The position numbers and the translations under genes were made by a program. A stretch of 12,210 bases of DNA from Candidatus Nomurabacteria bacterium (GTDB lineage: Bacteria; Patescibacteriota; Minisyncoccia; Phycocordibacterales; PALSA-1337). Under the pieces are notes generated by a model. The model was given only the letters and a program-made list of their open reading frames with translations. It did not search any database and was not told the DNA's origin. The stretch's first letter is position 1, and each line of letters begins with the position of its first letter. The stretch spans positions 1 to 12,210 of the forward strand of contig CALQZK010000016.1 of the NCBI GenBank assembly GCA_943349555.1, read 5' to 3'. Positions 1 through 6,194 of this stretch are shown here, piece after piece.

Positions 1-275
1 TGAAACATGTTCACAATGCAAACAAGGCAAAATTAGTTCAGCGTTTAAAAATTATTGAGGGTCAAGTGCGAGGACTCCAGGAGATGCTTGATAACGATAC
101 TTACTGTATCGACATTATTACCCAGACTTCCGCCGTAAAACAAGGGCTCTCAAATGTGGAGGATGCGCTCCTTGAAGGTCATCTTGGTGGATGTGTTGTA
201 AGGCAAATGACCTCAGGAAAAGTTGAGAAGGCAAAAGAAGAGATTCTTAAGGTTTACAAATTAAAACGTAAATAA
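1..275 (+). CDS. csoR: CsoR-family copper-sensing transcriptional repressor (5' end cut by one base)
   Basis: CsoR is an all-helical, DNA-binding repressor that releases copper-export promoters when Cu(I) binds. The reading frame is open from base 3, and bases 1-2 are 'tg', so the start codon (NTG) probably begins one base before the window. Counting that Met as residue 1 gives a 91-residue protein, normal for the family. The Cu(I) ligand triad then falls at Cys36, His61 and Cys65, the same numbers as in Mycobacterium tuberculosis CsoR. Tyr35 and Glu81 of its allosteric network are also in place. The conserved RLKIIEGQVRGL and YCIDIITQ motifs are clear. The Cys-His-Cys set fits copper sensing better than the nickel (RcnR) or persulfide (CstR) subgroups. 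copA starts 5 bases downstream, so the repressor very likely controls its own operon; its promoter and operator lie outside the window. Confidence 0.93.
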   Translation, partial: KHVHNANKAKLVQRLKIIEGQVRGLQEMLDNDTYCIDIITQTSAVKQGLSNVEDALLEGHLGGCVVRQMTSGKVEKAKEEILKVYKLKRK

Positions 276-280
276 AATAT

Positions 281-2560
281 ATGAATCATCTTAATAAAAC
301 ATATAGAGTAAAAGGAATGCATTGCGCTTCTTGCGCTGGCATTATTGAGAAAACTTTCAAAAAGACTGAGGGAGTCCACTCTGCTGAAGTGAATTATGGG
401 ACCGAGAAAGCGAAAGTGGCTTTTGATGAATCGAAAACTAATGTACAGAAGCTTTCGAAGAAAATAGAACCACTCGGCTACTCTCTCGAAATAGGTATGT
501 CGCCAGACGAACATGCTGCACATCTAGGACTTAATCAGTCAAAGAAAGAGAAGCTTGCAGAAGTTTCAGACATGAAGGTAAAAGTTTGGTCCGCTATTCC
601 ACTCGCTGTTATTGCTGCTTTTGTTATGGGCTGGGACATTCTCGCTCAATATGGAGTCGTAGCAGAAATGAGTTACACCATCAAAGAATTTATTCACCAC
701 CTCCTACCCATATTGGCGACGTATATCCTCTTTGTCGTTGGTAAGCCCTACCTTCTAGGCTTCTATCGCTTTCTCCGCTACGGCAAAGCAAACATGGACA
801 CACTCATCGGTATTGGAACAACCGCCGCTTTTCTATACAGCTTTGCTGTTACTGCTTTCGAGGAGGCGCTCAGGCCTTTTATAAACGTCGACTATCAATA
901 CTACGATGTAACAATTGTGGTTATTACTTTTATCGCTCTTGGCAAATATCTTGAAGCCCGATCAAAAATAAAGACGGGTGATGCTATAGAAAAGCTTCTT
1001 AATCTCCAAGCAAAAACAGCTTTGGTTATTCGTGATGGCAAAGAGATAGAGATGTCGGTGAATGACGTAAAACATGGAGATCACATTATCGTTAAGCCTA
1101 GTGCAAAAATTCCAGTTGATGGCGTCATAACGGAAGGATCTTCTTTTATCGACGAATCGATGGTTACCGGAGAGCCGATGCCTGCTCAGAAGAAAATTGG
1201 AGATAGTGTTGTGTCCGGAACGATCAATACAAGTGGATCGTTCACATTCAGAGCTACAAAAGTTGGGTCCGAAACGCTTCTCGCCCAGATAATAAAAATG
1301 GTTGAAGATGCTCAAGGCAGCAAGGCTCCGATTCAAGCACTGGCAGATAAAATATCAGCGATCTTTGTGCCGATAGTTCTGGTTATTGCATTTCTCACAC
1401 TCGGTGCATGGTTAATTTTCGGATCGCAATATTTGGGATTCTCTCAAGCTCTCTCCTTCGGCCTGGTTTCGTTTGTCGGTATTCTCGTCATCGCATGTCC
1501 CTGTGCGCTTGGTCTCGCTACGCCCACCGCGATTATTGTGGGAGTCGGTAAAGGTGCGAAAGAAGGGATTCTCATCAAAGATGCTGCAACTTTAGAAAAA
1601 CTACATAAGGTAAATACTGTTGTTGTAGACAAGACAGGCACAATTACCAAGGGTAAGCCGACTCTTGTAGATATACAAAATCTCTCTGATTTGAAAGACG
1701 AAGAATTAATCTCGATACTCGCTTCACTTGAAAAGAAATCTGAACATCCGATTGCTCATGCGATAGTAAATTATGCACAGGAAAAAAATATTTCCACTTC
1801 AGATGTTACTGATTTTGAAGGCATACAAGGTAAAGGTCTCAAAGGAACAGTTAAAGGCACTGGGTACCTTGTTGGAAATGCAAAACTCGTAAGTGATCTT
1901 AAACTTTCATTTGATGTAGCAAAACTCAATGTGTTTACTTCTCAAGGCAAAACCCCCGTGATTCTTGCTACCATAGAAAAAGTCCTGGGTATTGTGATGG
2001 TAGCCGATGAAATAAAAGCAGAATCAGTCGAAGCGGTAAAAAATCTTCATGCTCTCGGTATCAAAGTGGTCATGCTTACTGGTGATGATGAAAAAGCCGC
2101 AAAGTATATGGCATCTCTGGTTGGTATTGATGATGTTGTCGCTCATGTTTTACCACAGGACAAGCTCGAAAAAATAAAAGAGTTGCAGTCACAAGGTCGG
2201 GTGGTTGCCATGGCTGGTGACGGCGTAAATGATGCTCCTGCACTTGCTCAGGCAGATGTGGGCATCGCTATGGGAACTGGAACTGATGTAGCGATTGAGT
2301 CGGCTGGCATCACCCTACTTGGCGGAGATATTTCAAAGCTCGTGAAGGCAATCAAACTCTCGAAGATCACCATGCGTGGGATCAAGCAGAACCTCTTCTG
2401 GGCTTTCATCTACAACATTGTCGGCATACCACTTGCAGCAGGAGCTTTGTATCCAGTCTTCGAATGGCTTCTGAGCCCTGTTTTTGCAGGACTAGCGATG
2501 GCGTTCTCGAGTGTGTCAGTGGTGTCGAACTCATTGAGGATTAAGGCGAAGAAATTGTAA
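281..2560 (+). CDS. copA: Cu(I)-exporting P1B-type ATPase CopA
   Basis: This membrane ATPase exports Cu(I) from the cytoplasm at the cost of ATP. The 759-residue protein has one N-terminal HMA domain with the metal-binding GMHCASC motif (Cys15, Cys18). The family signatures follow in order: actuator TGEP at 296-299, membrane CPC at 406-408, phosphorylation DKTGT at 450-454 (Asp450), HP at 489-490 in the nucleotide-binding domain, and GDGVND at 646-651. Tyr711-Asn712 in the seventh membrane helix and Met740 with Ser743-Ser744 in the eighth match the Cu(I)-selective P1B-1 subgroup. The start is the ATG five bases after csoR, and no Shine-Dalgarno sequence precedes it. A single HMA domain is common in bacterial CopA. 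The C-terminus ends RIKAKKL, a tail repeated by a small ORF near 3490. The gene appears intact. Confidence 0.97.
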   Translation: MNHLNKTYRVKGMHCASCAGIIEKTFKKTEGVHSAEVNYGTEKAKVAFDESKTNVQKLSKKIEPLGYSLEIGMSPDEHAAHLGLNQSKKEKLAEVSDMKVKVWSAIPLAVIAAFVMGWDILAQYGVVAEMSYTIKEFIHHLLPILATYILFVVGKPYLLGFYRFLRYGKANMDTLIGIGTTAAFLYSFAVTAFEEALRPFINVDYQYYDVTIVVITFIALGKYLEARSKIKTGDAIEKLLNLQAKTALVIRDGKEIEMSVNDVKHGDHIIVKPSAKIPVDGVITEGSSFIDESMVTGEPMPAQKKIGDSVVSGTINTSGSFTFRATKVGSETLLAQIIKMVEDAQGSKAPIQALADKISAIFVPIVLVIAFLTLGAWLIFGSQYLGFSQALSFGLVSFVGILVIACPCALGLATPTAIIVGVGKGAKEGILIKDAATLEKLHKVNTVVVDKTGTITKGKPTLVDIQNLSDLKDEELISILASLEKKSEHPIAHAIVNYAQEKNISTSDVTDFEGIQGKGLKGTVKGTGYLVGNAKLVSDLKLSFDVAKLNVFTSQGKTPVILATIEKVLGIVMVADEIKAESVEAVKNLHALGIKVVMLTGDDEKAAKYMASLVGIDDVVAHVLPQDKLEKIKELQSQGRVVAMAGDGVNDAPALAQADVGIAMGTGTDVAIESAGITLLGGDISKLVKAIKLSKITMRGIKQNLFWAFIYNIVGIPLAAGALYPVFEWLLSPVFAGLAMAFSSVSVVSNSLRIKAKKL
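2537..2560 (+). repeat. Left copy of the imperfect 24-bp repeat (copA 3' end)
   Basis: The last eight codons of copA including the stop form one copy of an imperfect direct repeat. The partner is at 3467-3490, with 19 of 24 bases identical. Every mismatch is a synonymous third-position change, toward A in the right copy. Confidence 0.4.
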
Positions 2561-2578
2561 GGGTGATAAAATAAATTT

Positions 2579-3430
2579 ATGAAAAGACAATCAATACAAA
2601 ATAATATAAATAAAAATCAATTGGCAATTTTTGAAAATTTCAAGATTAGGCGACATTTTGATGAGAAAAAAGAAATGTGGTATTTTTCTGTTGTTGATAT
2701 TATTGCAGCGCTTACAGATTCTACTAATTCCACAGATTATTTAAAAAAACTACGGAAAAGAGATTTAGAGATTGGAGCCTACATAGGGACAAATTGTCCC
2801 CAGGTAGAAATGATTACAGATACTGGGAAATATAGAAAAACACTGGCTGGAAATCCGGAACATTTACTGCGTATTATTCAAACTATACCGTCTAAAAAAG
2901 CAGAACCTATTAAACTCTGGCTAGCAAAAGTAGGATATGAGCGAATGCAAGAAATAGGCAACCCTGAAATGGGTATAAATCGAGCGCGCGAAAACTGGGC
3001 AAAGCACGGAAGGAGTAAGCAATGGATACAACAAAGAATGATGGGTCAAGAGACAAGAAATAAGTTGACAGATTATTGGAGTGAGCATGATGTAAAAAAG
3101 GGCGAAGAGTACGCTATTCTTACGAATATTATTCATCAAGAATGGAGCGATGTATCTATCCGAGATCATAAGAGCATAATGGGTTTAAAAACACAAAATT
3201 TACGCGATCATATGAGCGAGGCGGAACTGATTTTTACCGCGCTTGCTGAATTATCCACTCGCCAAATAGCGGAAACTATGCAAAGCCAAGGTTTAGACCA
3301 AAACAAAATACCGGCAATAAAAGGCGGGCAAATTGCTAAGGGCGCAAGAAAGGAACTTGAAGCAAAGACAGGTAAGTCGGTTGTGTCAGGTAAGAATTTT
3401 TTATTGGCCAAAGAAACAAGGAAGAAATAA
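2579..3430 (+). CDS. BRO-N / DinD-like (phage antirepressor-type) protein
   Basis: The 283-residue protein resembles the BRO-N domain family and DinD-type proteins. BRO-N is found in phage antirepressors and baculovirus BRO proteins and is thought to bind DNA. Escherichia coli DinD is an SOS-induced protein reported to inhibit RecA. Residues about 18-125 form the BRO-N-like part, with the typical YFSVVDIIAALT stretch followed by DYLKKLRKR and later IKLWLAKVGYERMQEI. The C-terminal half has GARKELEAKTGKSVVS, which I associate with DinD-like proteins. It starts 18 bases after the copA stop, with no clear ribosome-binding site. Codons are visibly richer in A and T than in copA, and it sits between copper genes with no copper motif of its own, which suggests acquisition. 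Any link to DNA damage here is inferred from the family. Confidence 0.8.
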   Translation: MKRQSIQNNINKNQLAIFENFKIRRHFDEKKEMWYFSVVDIIAALTDSTNSTDYLKKLRKRDLEIGAYIGTNCPQVEMITDTGKYRKTLAGNPEHLLRIIQTIPSKKAEPIKLWLAKVGYERMQEIGNPEMGINRARENWAKHGRSKQWIQQRMMGQETRNKLTDYWSEHDVKKGEEYAILTNIIHQEWSDVSIRDHKSIMGLKTQNLRDHMSEAELIFTALAELSTRQIAETMQSQGLDQNKIPAIKGGQIAKGARKELEAKTGKSVVSGKNFLLAKETRKK

Positions 3431-3433
3431 TTT

Positions 3434-3490
3434 ATGAAAACAGAAAAATATTTAAAAATCATATCAAGAATAAAAGCAAAGAAATTATAA
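3434..3490 (+). pseudogene. 18-codon ORF repeating the CopA C-terminus
   Basis: A short ORF of 18 codons (MKTEKYLKIISRIKAKKL) follows the BRO-like gene after 3 bases. Its last seven residues plus stop, RIKAKKL-stop, are identical to the end of CopA, whereas the codons differ only at third positions (19 of 24 bases match). Nothing else in it is recognisable. It may be the remnant of the 3' end of a second, diverged CopA gene or a junction left by insertion of the island. Chance remains possible because the peptide is rich in lysine. I do not claim that it is expressed. Confidence 0.35.
3467..3490 (+). repeat. Right copy of the imperfect 24-bp repeat (copA-like 3' end)
   Basis: This is the partner of 2537-2560. 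It encodes the same RIKAKKL-stop in a more A-rich codon set and lies immediately upstream of the methyltransferase remnant. The two copies bracket the BRO-like gene. Confidence 0.4.
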
Positions 3491-3491
3491 T

Positions 3492-3855
3492 ATGGCAAAG
3501 ATGACCTCATGTGAAAAAATGTTTGTAAATAGCCCTATTCAGCGGTATTGCCATCAAATATTTGGACTCGGTAAGTTTCTTCATAAAATACCTTCTGATT
3601 TTCCTGCACGTATTCTGGAAATTGGATCTGGTGTAGGGTTTACGACCCAACTTCTTGCAAAAAAATTTCCGAAAGCAGAAATTACCGCTACTGATTTTGA
3701 TGAGGATTTAATCAAGTTGGCACAACGAAAAAAATACTTGAATAATGTTTATTTTCAACAAAAAAGATCTTGTGAACCTCATGATTAAAAATGGTTTTTC
3801 AGTAATTGATCATGGTGGACACTTCCTTTTTACTTTAGAAGGAAAAAATAAATAA
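3492..3855 (+). pseudogene. SAM-dependent class I methyltransferase, broken by internal deletion and frameshift
   Basis: The first frame (3492-3788, 98 codons) begins like a class I S-adenosylmethionine methyltransferase. It has the glycine-rich motif I ARILEIGSGVGFTTQLL at about residues 39-55 and the acidic motif II ITATDFDEDLIKLA at about 64-77. After the NNVYFQQ stretch the frame runs into a short unrelated tail and stops. A second frame, open from 3745 to the stop at 3853-3855, encodes LVNLMIKNGFSVIDHGGHFLFTLEG, which reads like the last helix and strand of such an enzyme. The middle of the fold, roughly 80-120 residues, is missing. I therefore read this as the two ends of one gene joined by a deletion with a frame change. 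The substrate cannot be inferred. The HMA-fusion gene starts 7 bases after the second stop. Confidence 0.7.
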
Positions 3856-3862
3856 AATTACA

Positions 3863-4894
3863 ATGACTACACAAACACAAAAACACACTTTCCACATCCA
3901 AGGTATGCACTGCAACGCTTGTGTCCTCATGACAGAAAGCGAGCTTAGGGACATACCGAATATTACCCATGTTAAATCAAGCCTCAAACATCACTCAGTA
4001 GAAGTTACTGGAGACTTTGGTGATAAGACGCAGGAACAGATTGCAGAGGAACTTACGATACCACTCAAATCTCATGGCTATACTGTTTCAGTTGAAAAAC
4101 AAATCAAAGAAAAGAAATGGGCTGATTTTAAAATCGCTATACCAATCGCACTTGGCTTTACGGTACTTTTTGTGGTGCTACAAAAAATGGGAATTGTGAA
4201 TCTTGTTAACGCTGGAAATGTCACCTACGGTACAGCATTCGTGATCGGTATCATAGCTTCACTCTCAACCTGTATGGCGGTTGTTGGTGGATTGGTTCTG
4301 TCGATGTCGGCCACATTCGCTAAAGAAGGAGATAAGGTAAGACCGCAACTCATGTTCCATGTAGGCCGAATAGTAGCGTTTTTCATTCTTGGCGGAGTAA
4401 TAGGTGCGATTGGATCGGCATTCACGCTCAACACCTCGGCAACATTTGTTCTGAGTTTAATTATCGGTATTGTTATGCTCATTCTCGGTATCAATCTTCT
4501 CGACACCTTCCACTGGGCAAAGAAATTGCAACCATCGATGCCGAAGTTTATCGCCAAGCATGCGCATGGTGTATCGAAGTTCAATCACACTCTCACACCA
4601 CTTCTTGTTGGTGTTGCCACGTTCTTCTTGCCTTGCGGATTCACGCAGTCAATGCAGCTCTACACGCTCACTACAGGAAGTTTCCTTCAAGGCGGACTGA
4701 CGATGCTCGCTTTCGCACTTGGTACTTTGCCCGTGCTCGCACTTATTAGTTTCAGCTCATTCAGCATTCAAAAGAGTTCAAAAGCCGGAGTTTTCTTCAA
4801 GACTGCCGGACTGATCGTCATCATGTTCGCACTCTTCAATCTTATCAATAGCCTGGTGGTCATTGGAGTCATACCACCGGTGTTTAATTTCTAG
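3863..4894 (+). CDS. HMA domain fused to a DsbD/TauE-like membrane domain (copper-handling membrane protein)
   Basis: The 343-residue protein joins a soluble metal-binding domain to a polytopic membrane domain. Residues about 8-77 form an HMA domain with GMHCNAC (Cys17, Cys20), the motif that binds Cu(I) in CopA and CopZ. From about residue 92 on there are six or more hydrophobic helices of the DsbD_2 / sulfite exporter TauE-SafE type. One helix contains STCMAVVGG (Cys137) and another contains FFLPCGF (Cys258), the paired cysteines of DsbD/CcdA-like transporters. Related fusions sit in bacterial copper loci. Here the protein lies between copA and a cupredoxin gene 13 bases downstream. The likely role is moving copper, or reducing equivalents, between the cytoplasm and the membrane-anchored cupredoxin. 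The domain assignment is solid; the transported species is inferred. Confidence 0.85.
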   Translation: MTTQTQKHTFHIQGMHCNACVLMTESELRDIPNITHVKSSLKHHSVEVTGDFGDKTQEQIAEELTIPLKSHGYTVSVEKQIKEKKWADFKIAIPIALGFTVLFVVLQKMGIVNLVNAGNVTYGTAFVIGIIASLSTCMAVVGGLVLSMSATFAKEGDKVRPQLMFHVGRIVAFFILGGVIGAIGSAFTLNTSATFVLSLIIGIVMLILGINLLDTFHWAKKLQPSMPKFIAKHAHGVSKFNHTLTPLLVGVATFFLPCGFTQSMQLYTLTTGSFLQGGLTMLAFALGTLPVLALISFSSFSIQKSSKAGVFFKTAGLIVIMFALFNLINSLVVIGVIPPVFNF

Positions 4895-4900
4895 TATAAT
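4895..4900 (+). promoter_or_regulatory. Possible -10 box for the cupredoxin gene
   Basis: A perfect TATAAT begins one base after the stop of the upstream gene and ends 7 bases before the ATG at 4908. If it is used, the transcript would start at about the A of the start codon. No good -35 is visible at 16-18 bases spacing, so this is weak; read-through from the copper operon is equally plausible. Confidence 0.3.
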
Positions 4901-4907
4901 TCCAATT

Positions 4908-5294
4908 ATGAAAGCAACTATTATTTCAGTTATCGTGGCAGTAGGGCTCATCGGGGGAGCCTTCATGCTTGCTAGAAGTGATAATAACACAGGACAGGCA
5001 GTAAGTGTAAATAACGTCAGTATCGTTGACGGAAAACAAATTATAGAAATCAATGCAAAAGGTGGCTATCAACCTCGAAAAAGTATTGCCAAGGCAGGTA
5101 TTCCAACAATCATTCGATTCAATACAAAAGGAACTTTTGATTGTTCGTCATCGGTCCGTATTCCGAGTATGAATATTTCAAAGTTACTTCCGCAGACAGG
5201 ATCAACAGATATTGATATTAGTAACGGTCAGCTCGGTACACTTAAGGGTTCGTGCGGAATGGGGATGTATCCGTTTGAGATCGATTTTAACTAG
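4908..5294 (+). CDS. Membrane-anchored cupredoxin-like Cu(I)-binding protein
   Basis: The 128-residue protein has an N-terminal membrane anchor or signal (residues about 4-22, ending LAR) followed by a cupredoxin-like beta-sandwich. The pattern VDGKQIIEINAKGGYQP, then a mid-chain FDCSSS (Cys79), then LKGSCGMGMYPFEIDF (Cys116, Met118, Met120) fits copper-locus cupredoxins such as the CupA type. The protein has no histidine at all, so it cannot form the two-His blue-copper site. A Cys/Met Cu(I) site is more likely. I chose the ATG at 4908. A longer frame from TTG at 4863 overlaps the upstream gene and would put polar residues ahead of the hydrophobic anchor. It probably shields or hands over copper outside the membrane together with the upstream HMA fusion. 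Confidence 0.82.
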   Translation: MKATIISVIVAVGLIGGAFMLARSDNNTGQAVSVNNVSIVDGKQIIEINAKGGYQPRKSIAKAGIPTIIRFNTKGTFDCSSSVRIPSMNISKLLPQTGSTDIDISNGQLGTLKGSCGMGMYPFEIDFN

Positions 5295-5449
5295 TTCAGA
5301 AGCATAACAACTCTCTTTAAAGAGGAAATAGAGGATGCCAAAAAAATAGCCCCAAGAAACAGTGGAAACATATAGCGAAACAAAAGCTCATTTGACTTCC
5401 TCCCATTTCTAAGTAGAATACCCAGAGTTCTGCTCTTCAGAACCAGCAT
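5291..5449 (-). CDS. Possible small two-helix membrane protein or gene remnant
   Basis: The roughly 200 bases between the cupredoxin and the next plus-strand gene hold a minus-strand ORF of 52 codons from an ATG at 5449, or 59 from a TTG at 5470. The frame is open upstream to a stop near 5520. The peptide looks protein-like: a hydrophobic stretch in the upstream extension (FVGFATLCGGGCLMLVL), a basic loop (LLRNGRKSNELLFR), then a second hydrophobic stretch (YMFPLFLGAIFLASSI). The stop overlaps the stop region of the cupredoxin gene by four bases. I recognise no family and see no promoter. It may be a real small membrane protein, the end of a decayed gene, or chance. Confidence 0.3.
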   Translation of the reverse strand: MLVLKSRTLGILLRNGRKSNELLFRYMFPLFLGAIFLASSISSLKRVVMLLN

Positions 5450-5500
5450 TAAACAACCACCGCCACACAATGTGGCAAAACCAACAAATCGGGATAGTTT

Positions 5501-5860
5501 ATGAGAAAAATATTTAGTCCACGCCTAGCAGCTTTCGTGCTGCTTGGGTATTACATCTTAAGTACGATCACATACTTTAATGTGAGAAATCAAAATTATA
5601 CGAAGGAGGATTATCAAAAAATTTTCGGCTCACCTATCGGATTCGTTCGTGAGATGGTTACGTATCAAGACGAAGCCGTGGTGGTCTCTACTTCTACGAA
5701 CAGAGTAGCGAAAACAGTTCAACAACTGAACTTCTCTCGCGATTCTTGGATTGCAATCTGGTGGCTCTACACAATCATGATGATTGTGATAGGGATTATT
5801 TTCATCCTAATCGCTGGATTCGGTATGGGCAATCCTGCGCCCGCTCCGAAAAAAGCTTAA
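5501..5860 (+). CDS. Hypothetical two-helix membrane protein
   Basis: I do not recognise this 119-residue protein. It has an N-terminal membrane helix at about residues 8-26 and a second at about 86-108. The roughly 60-residue segment between them has mixed charge and contains the VVVSTSTNRVAK stretch, so it probably sits on one side of the membrane, with both termini on the other. The tail is Pro/Ala/Lys-rich (NPAPAPKKA). No catalytic motif or cysteine is visible. The ATG at 5501 is preceded by GGGATAGTTT, which at best gives a weak ribosome-binding site. The gene is followed by a strong hairpin terminator and stands apart from the copper genes by about 200 bases, so it is probably a separate unit. 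Confidence 0.7.
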   Translation: MRKIFSPRLAAFVLLGYYILSTITYFNVRNQNYTKEDYQKIFGSPIGFVREMVTYQDEAVVVSTSTNRVAKTVQQLNFSRDSWIAIWWLYTIMMIVIGIIFILIAGFGMGNPAPAPKKA

Positions 5861-5883
5861 GCTGAAAAACCAAGTGGGTACAT

Positions 5884-5925
5884 AAATGGCGTGATCTGTA
5901 AAAGATCACGCCATTTCCTTTATTT
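5884..5925 (+). terminator. Strong hairpin terminator between convergent genes
   Basis: A perfect 13-bp inverted repeat (AAATGGCGTGATC at 5884-5896, complement at 5904-5916) encloses a 7-base loop and is followed by the T-rich CCTTTATTT. It lies 24 bases after the stop of the 5501 gene. The stop of the convergent 39-codon gene (5933) is 17 bases away on the other side, so the stem may serve both directions, although the minus-strand side lacks a T run. Confidence 0.8.
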
Positions 5926-5932
5926 ACGGAAG

Positions 5933-6052
5933 TCAGTTCGATCCGGAGACCCCCATGGCCGTAGCCACGAGAACTGCACCGATTTTTGGTGCCTGAGACA
6001 CCAAGCCGACCACACCGACCACTACTACTAATACCGCTAGGAATTTTTTCAT
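5933..6052 (-). CDS. 39-residue hydrophobic peptide (secreted or membrane)
   Basis: This small gene encodes 39 residues beginning MKKFLAVLVVVVGVVGLVS. Two Lys are followed by a long hydrophobic run, then a short APK break, then a second hydrophobic segment (IGAVLVATAMGV) and the end GSN. It could be a small membrane peptide with two short helices or a signal-peptide-bearing secreted peptide. The frame can be extended upstream to 6154 (73 codons), but that start lies inside the -35 box of the promoter at 6126-6154, so the ATG at 6052 is far better. The leader is about 65 bases and carries an inverted repeat. I recognise no family. Size, hydrophobicity and a structured leader recall type I toxins or holin-like peptides, but nothing demonstrates either. 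Confidence 0.6.
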   Translation of the reverse strand: MKKFLAVLVVVVGVVGLVSQAPKIGAVLVATAMGVSGSN

Positions 6053-6070
6053 ATTAAACACTTTCAATTT

Positions 6071-6116
6071 CACGCTATTTGTTTCTTGTTTTGGTTGATA
6101 TTTCCGATATAGCGTG
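6071..6116 (-). promoter_or_regulatory. Inverted repeat in the leader of the 39-residue peptide gene
   Basis: CACGCTAT at 6071-6078 and its exact complement ATAGCGTG at 6109-6116 are separated by 30 bases. Both arms lie in the predicted 5' leader, with the upstream arm almost at the transcript start. Pairing would close a large loop upstream of the start codon at 6052. It may stabilise or regulate the mRNA. Confidence 0.4.
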
Positions 6117-6125
6117 ACTGAGACT

Positions 6126-6154
6126 ATCTTAGCATATTGCTTGACAGATGTCAA
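6126..6154 (-). promoter_or_regulatory. Sigma70-type promoter for the 39-residue peptide gene
   Basis: On the minus strand a perfect -35 TTGACA (6149-6154) is followed, after exactly 17 bases, by -10 TAAGAT (6126-6131), which is preceded by TGC as in an extended -10. The predicted start is near 6119. The -35 is one arm of the palindrome TTGACA-GA-TGTCAA (6141-6154), which also puts a TTGACA on the plus strand. Confidence 0.75.
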
Positions 6155-6194
6155 GTACTAATGACTAATAGTATAAAAGTGGCGCGGCTGCGAG

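Noticed and set aside
3486..3491. TATAAT directly before the methyltransferase remnant
   Set aside because: It abuts the ATG and arises from the Leu-stop codons of the preceding small ORF; it cannot place a transcript start upstream of the gene.
4863..4907. Upstream TTG start for the cupredoxin gene
   Set aside because: It overlaps the end of the HMA-fusion gene and adds polar residues ahead of a normal signal anchor; the ATG at 4908 is the natural start.
5312..5323. 12-base palindrome CTCTTTAAAGAG after the cupredoxin gene as a terminator
   Set aside because: It has no loop, few GC pairs and no following T run.
6053..6154. Upstream extension of the 39-codon gene to a 73-codon protein
   Set aside because: The extra N-terminus lies across the promoter and predicted leader and its start is inside the -35 box; the internal ATG is followed by a typical Lys-Lys hydrophobic start.
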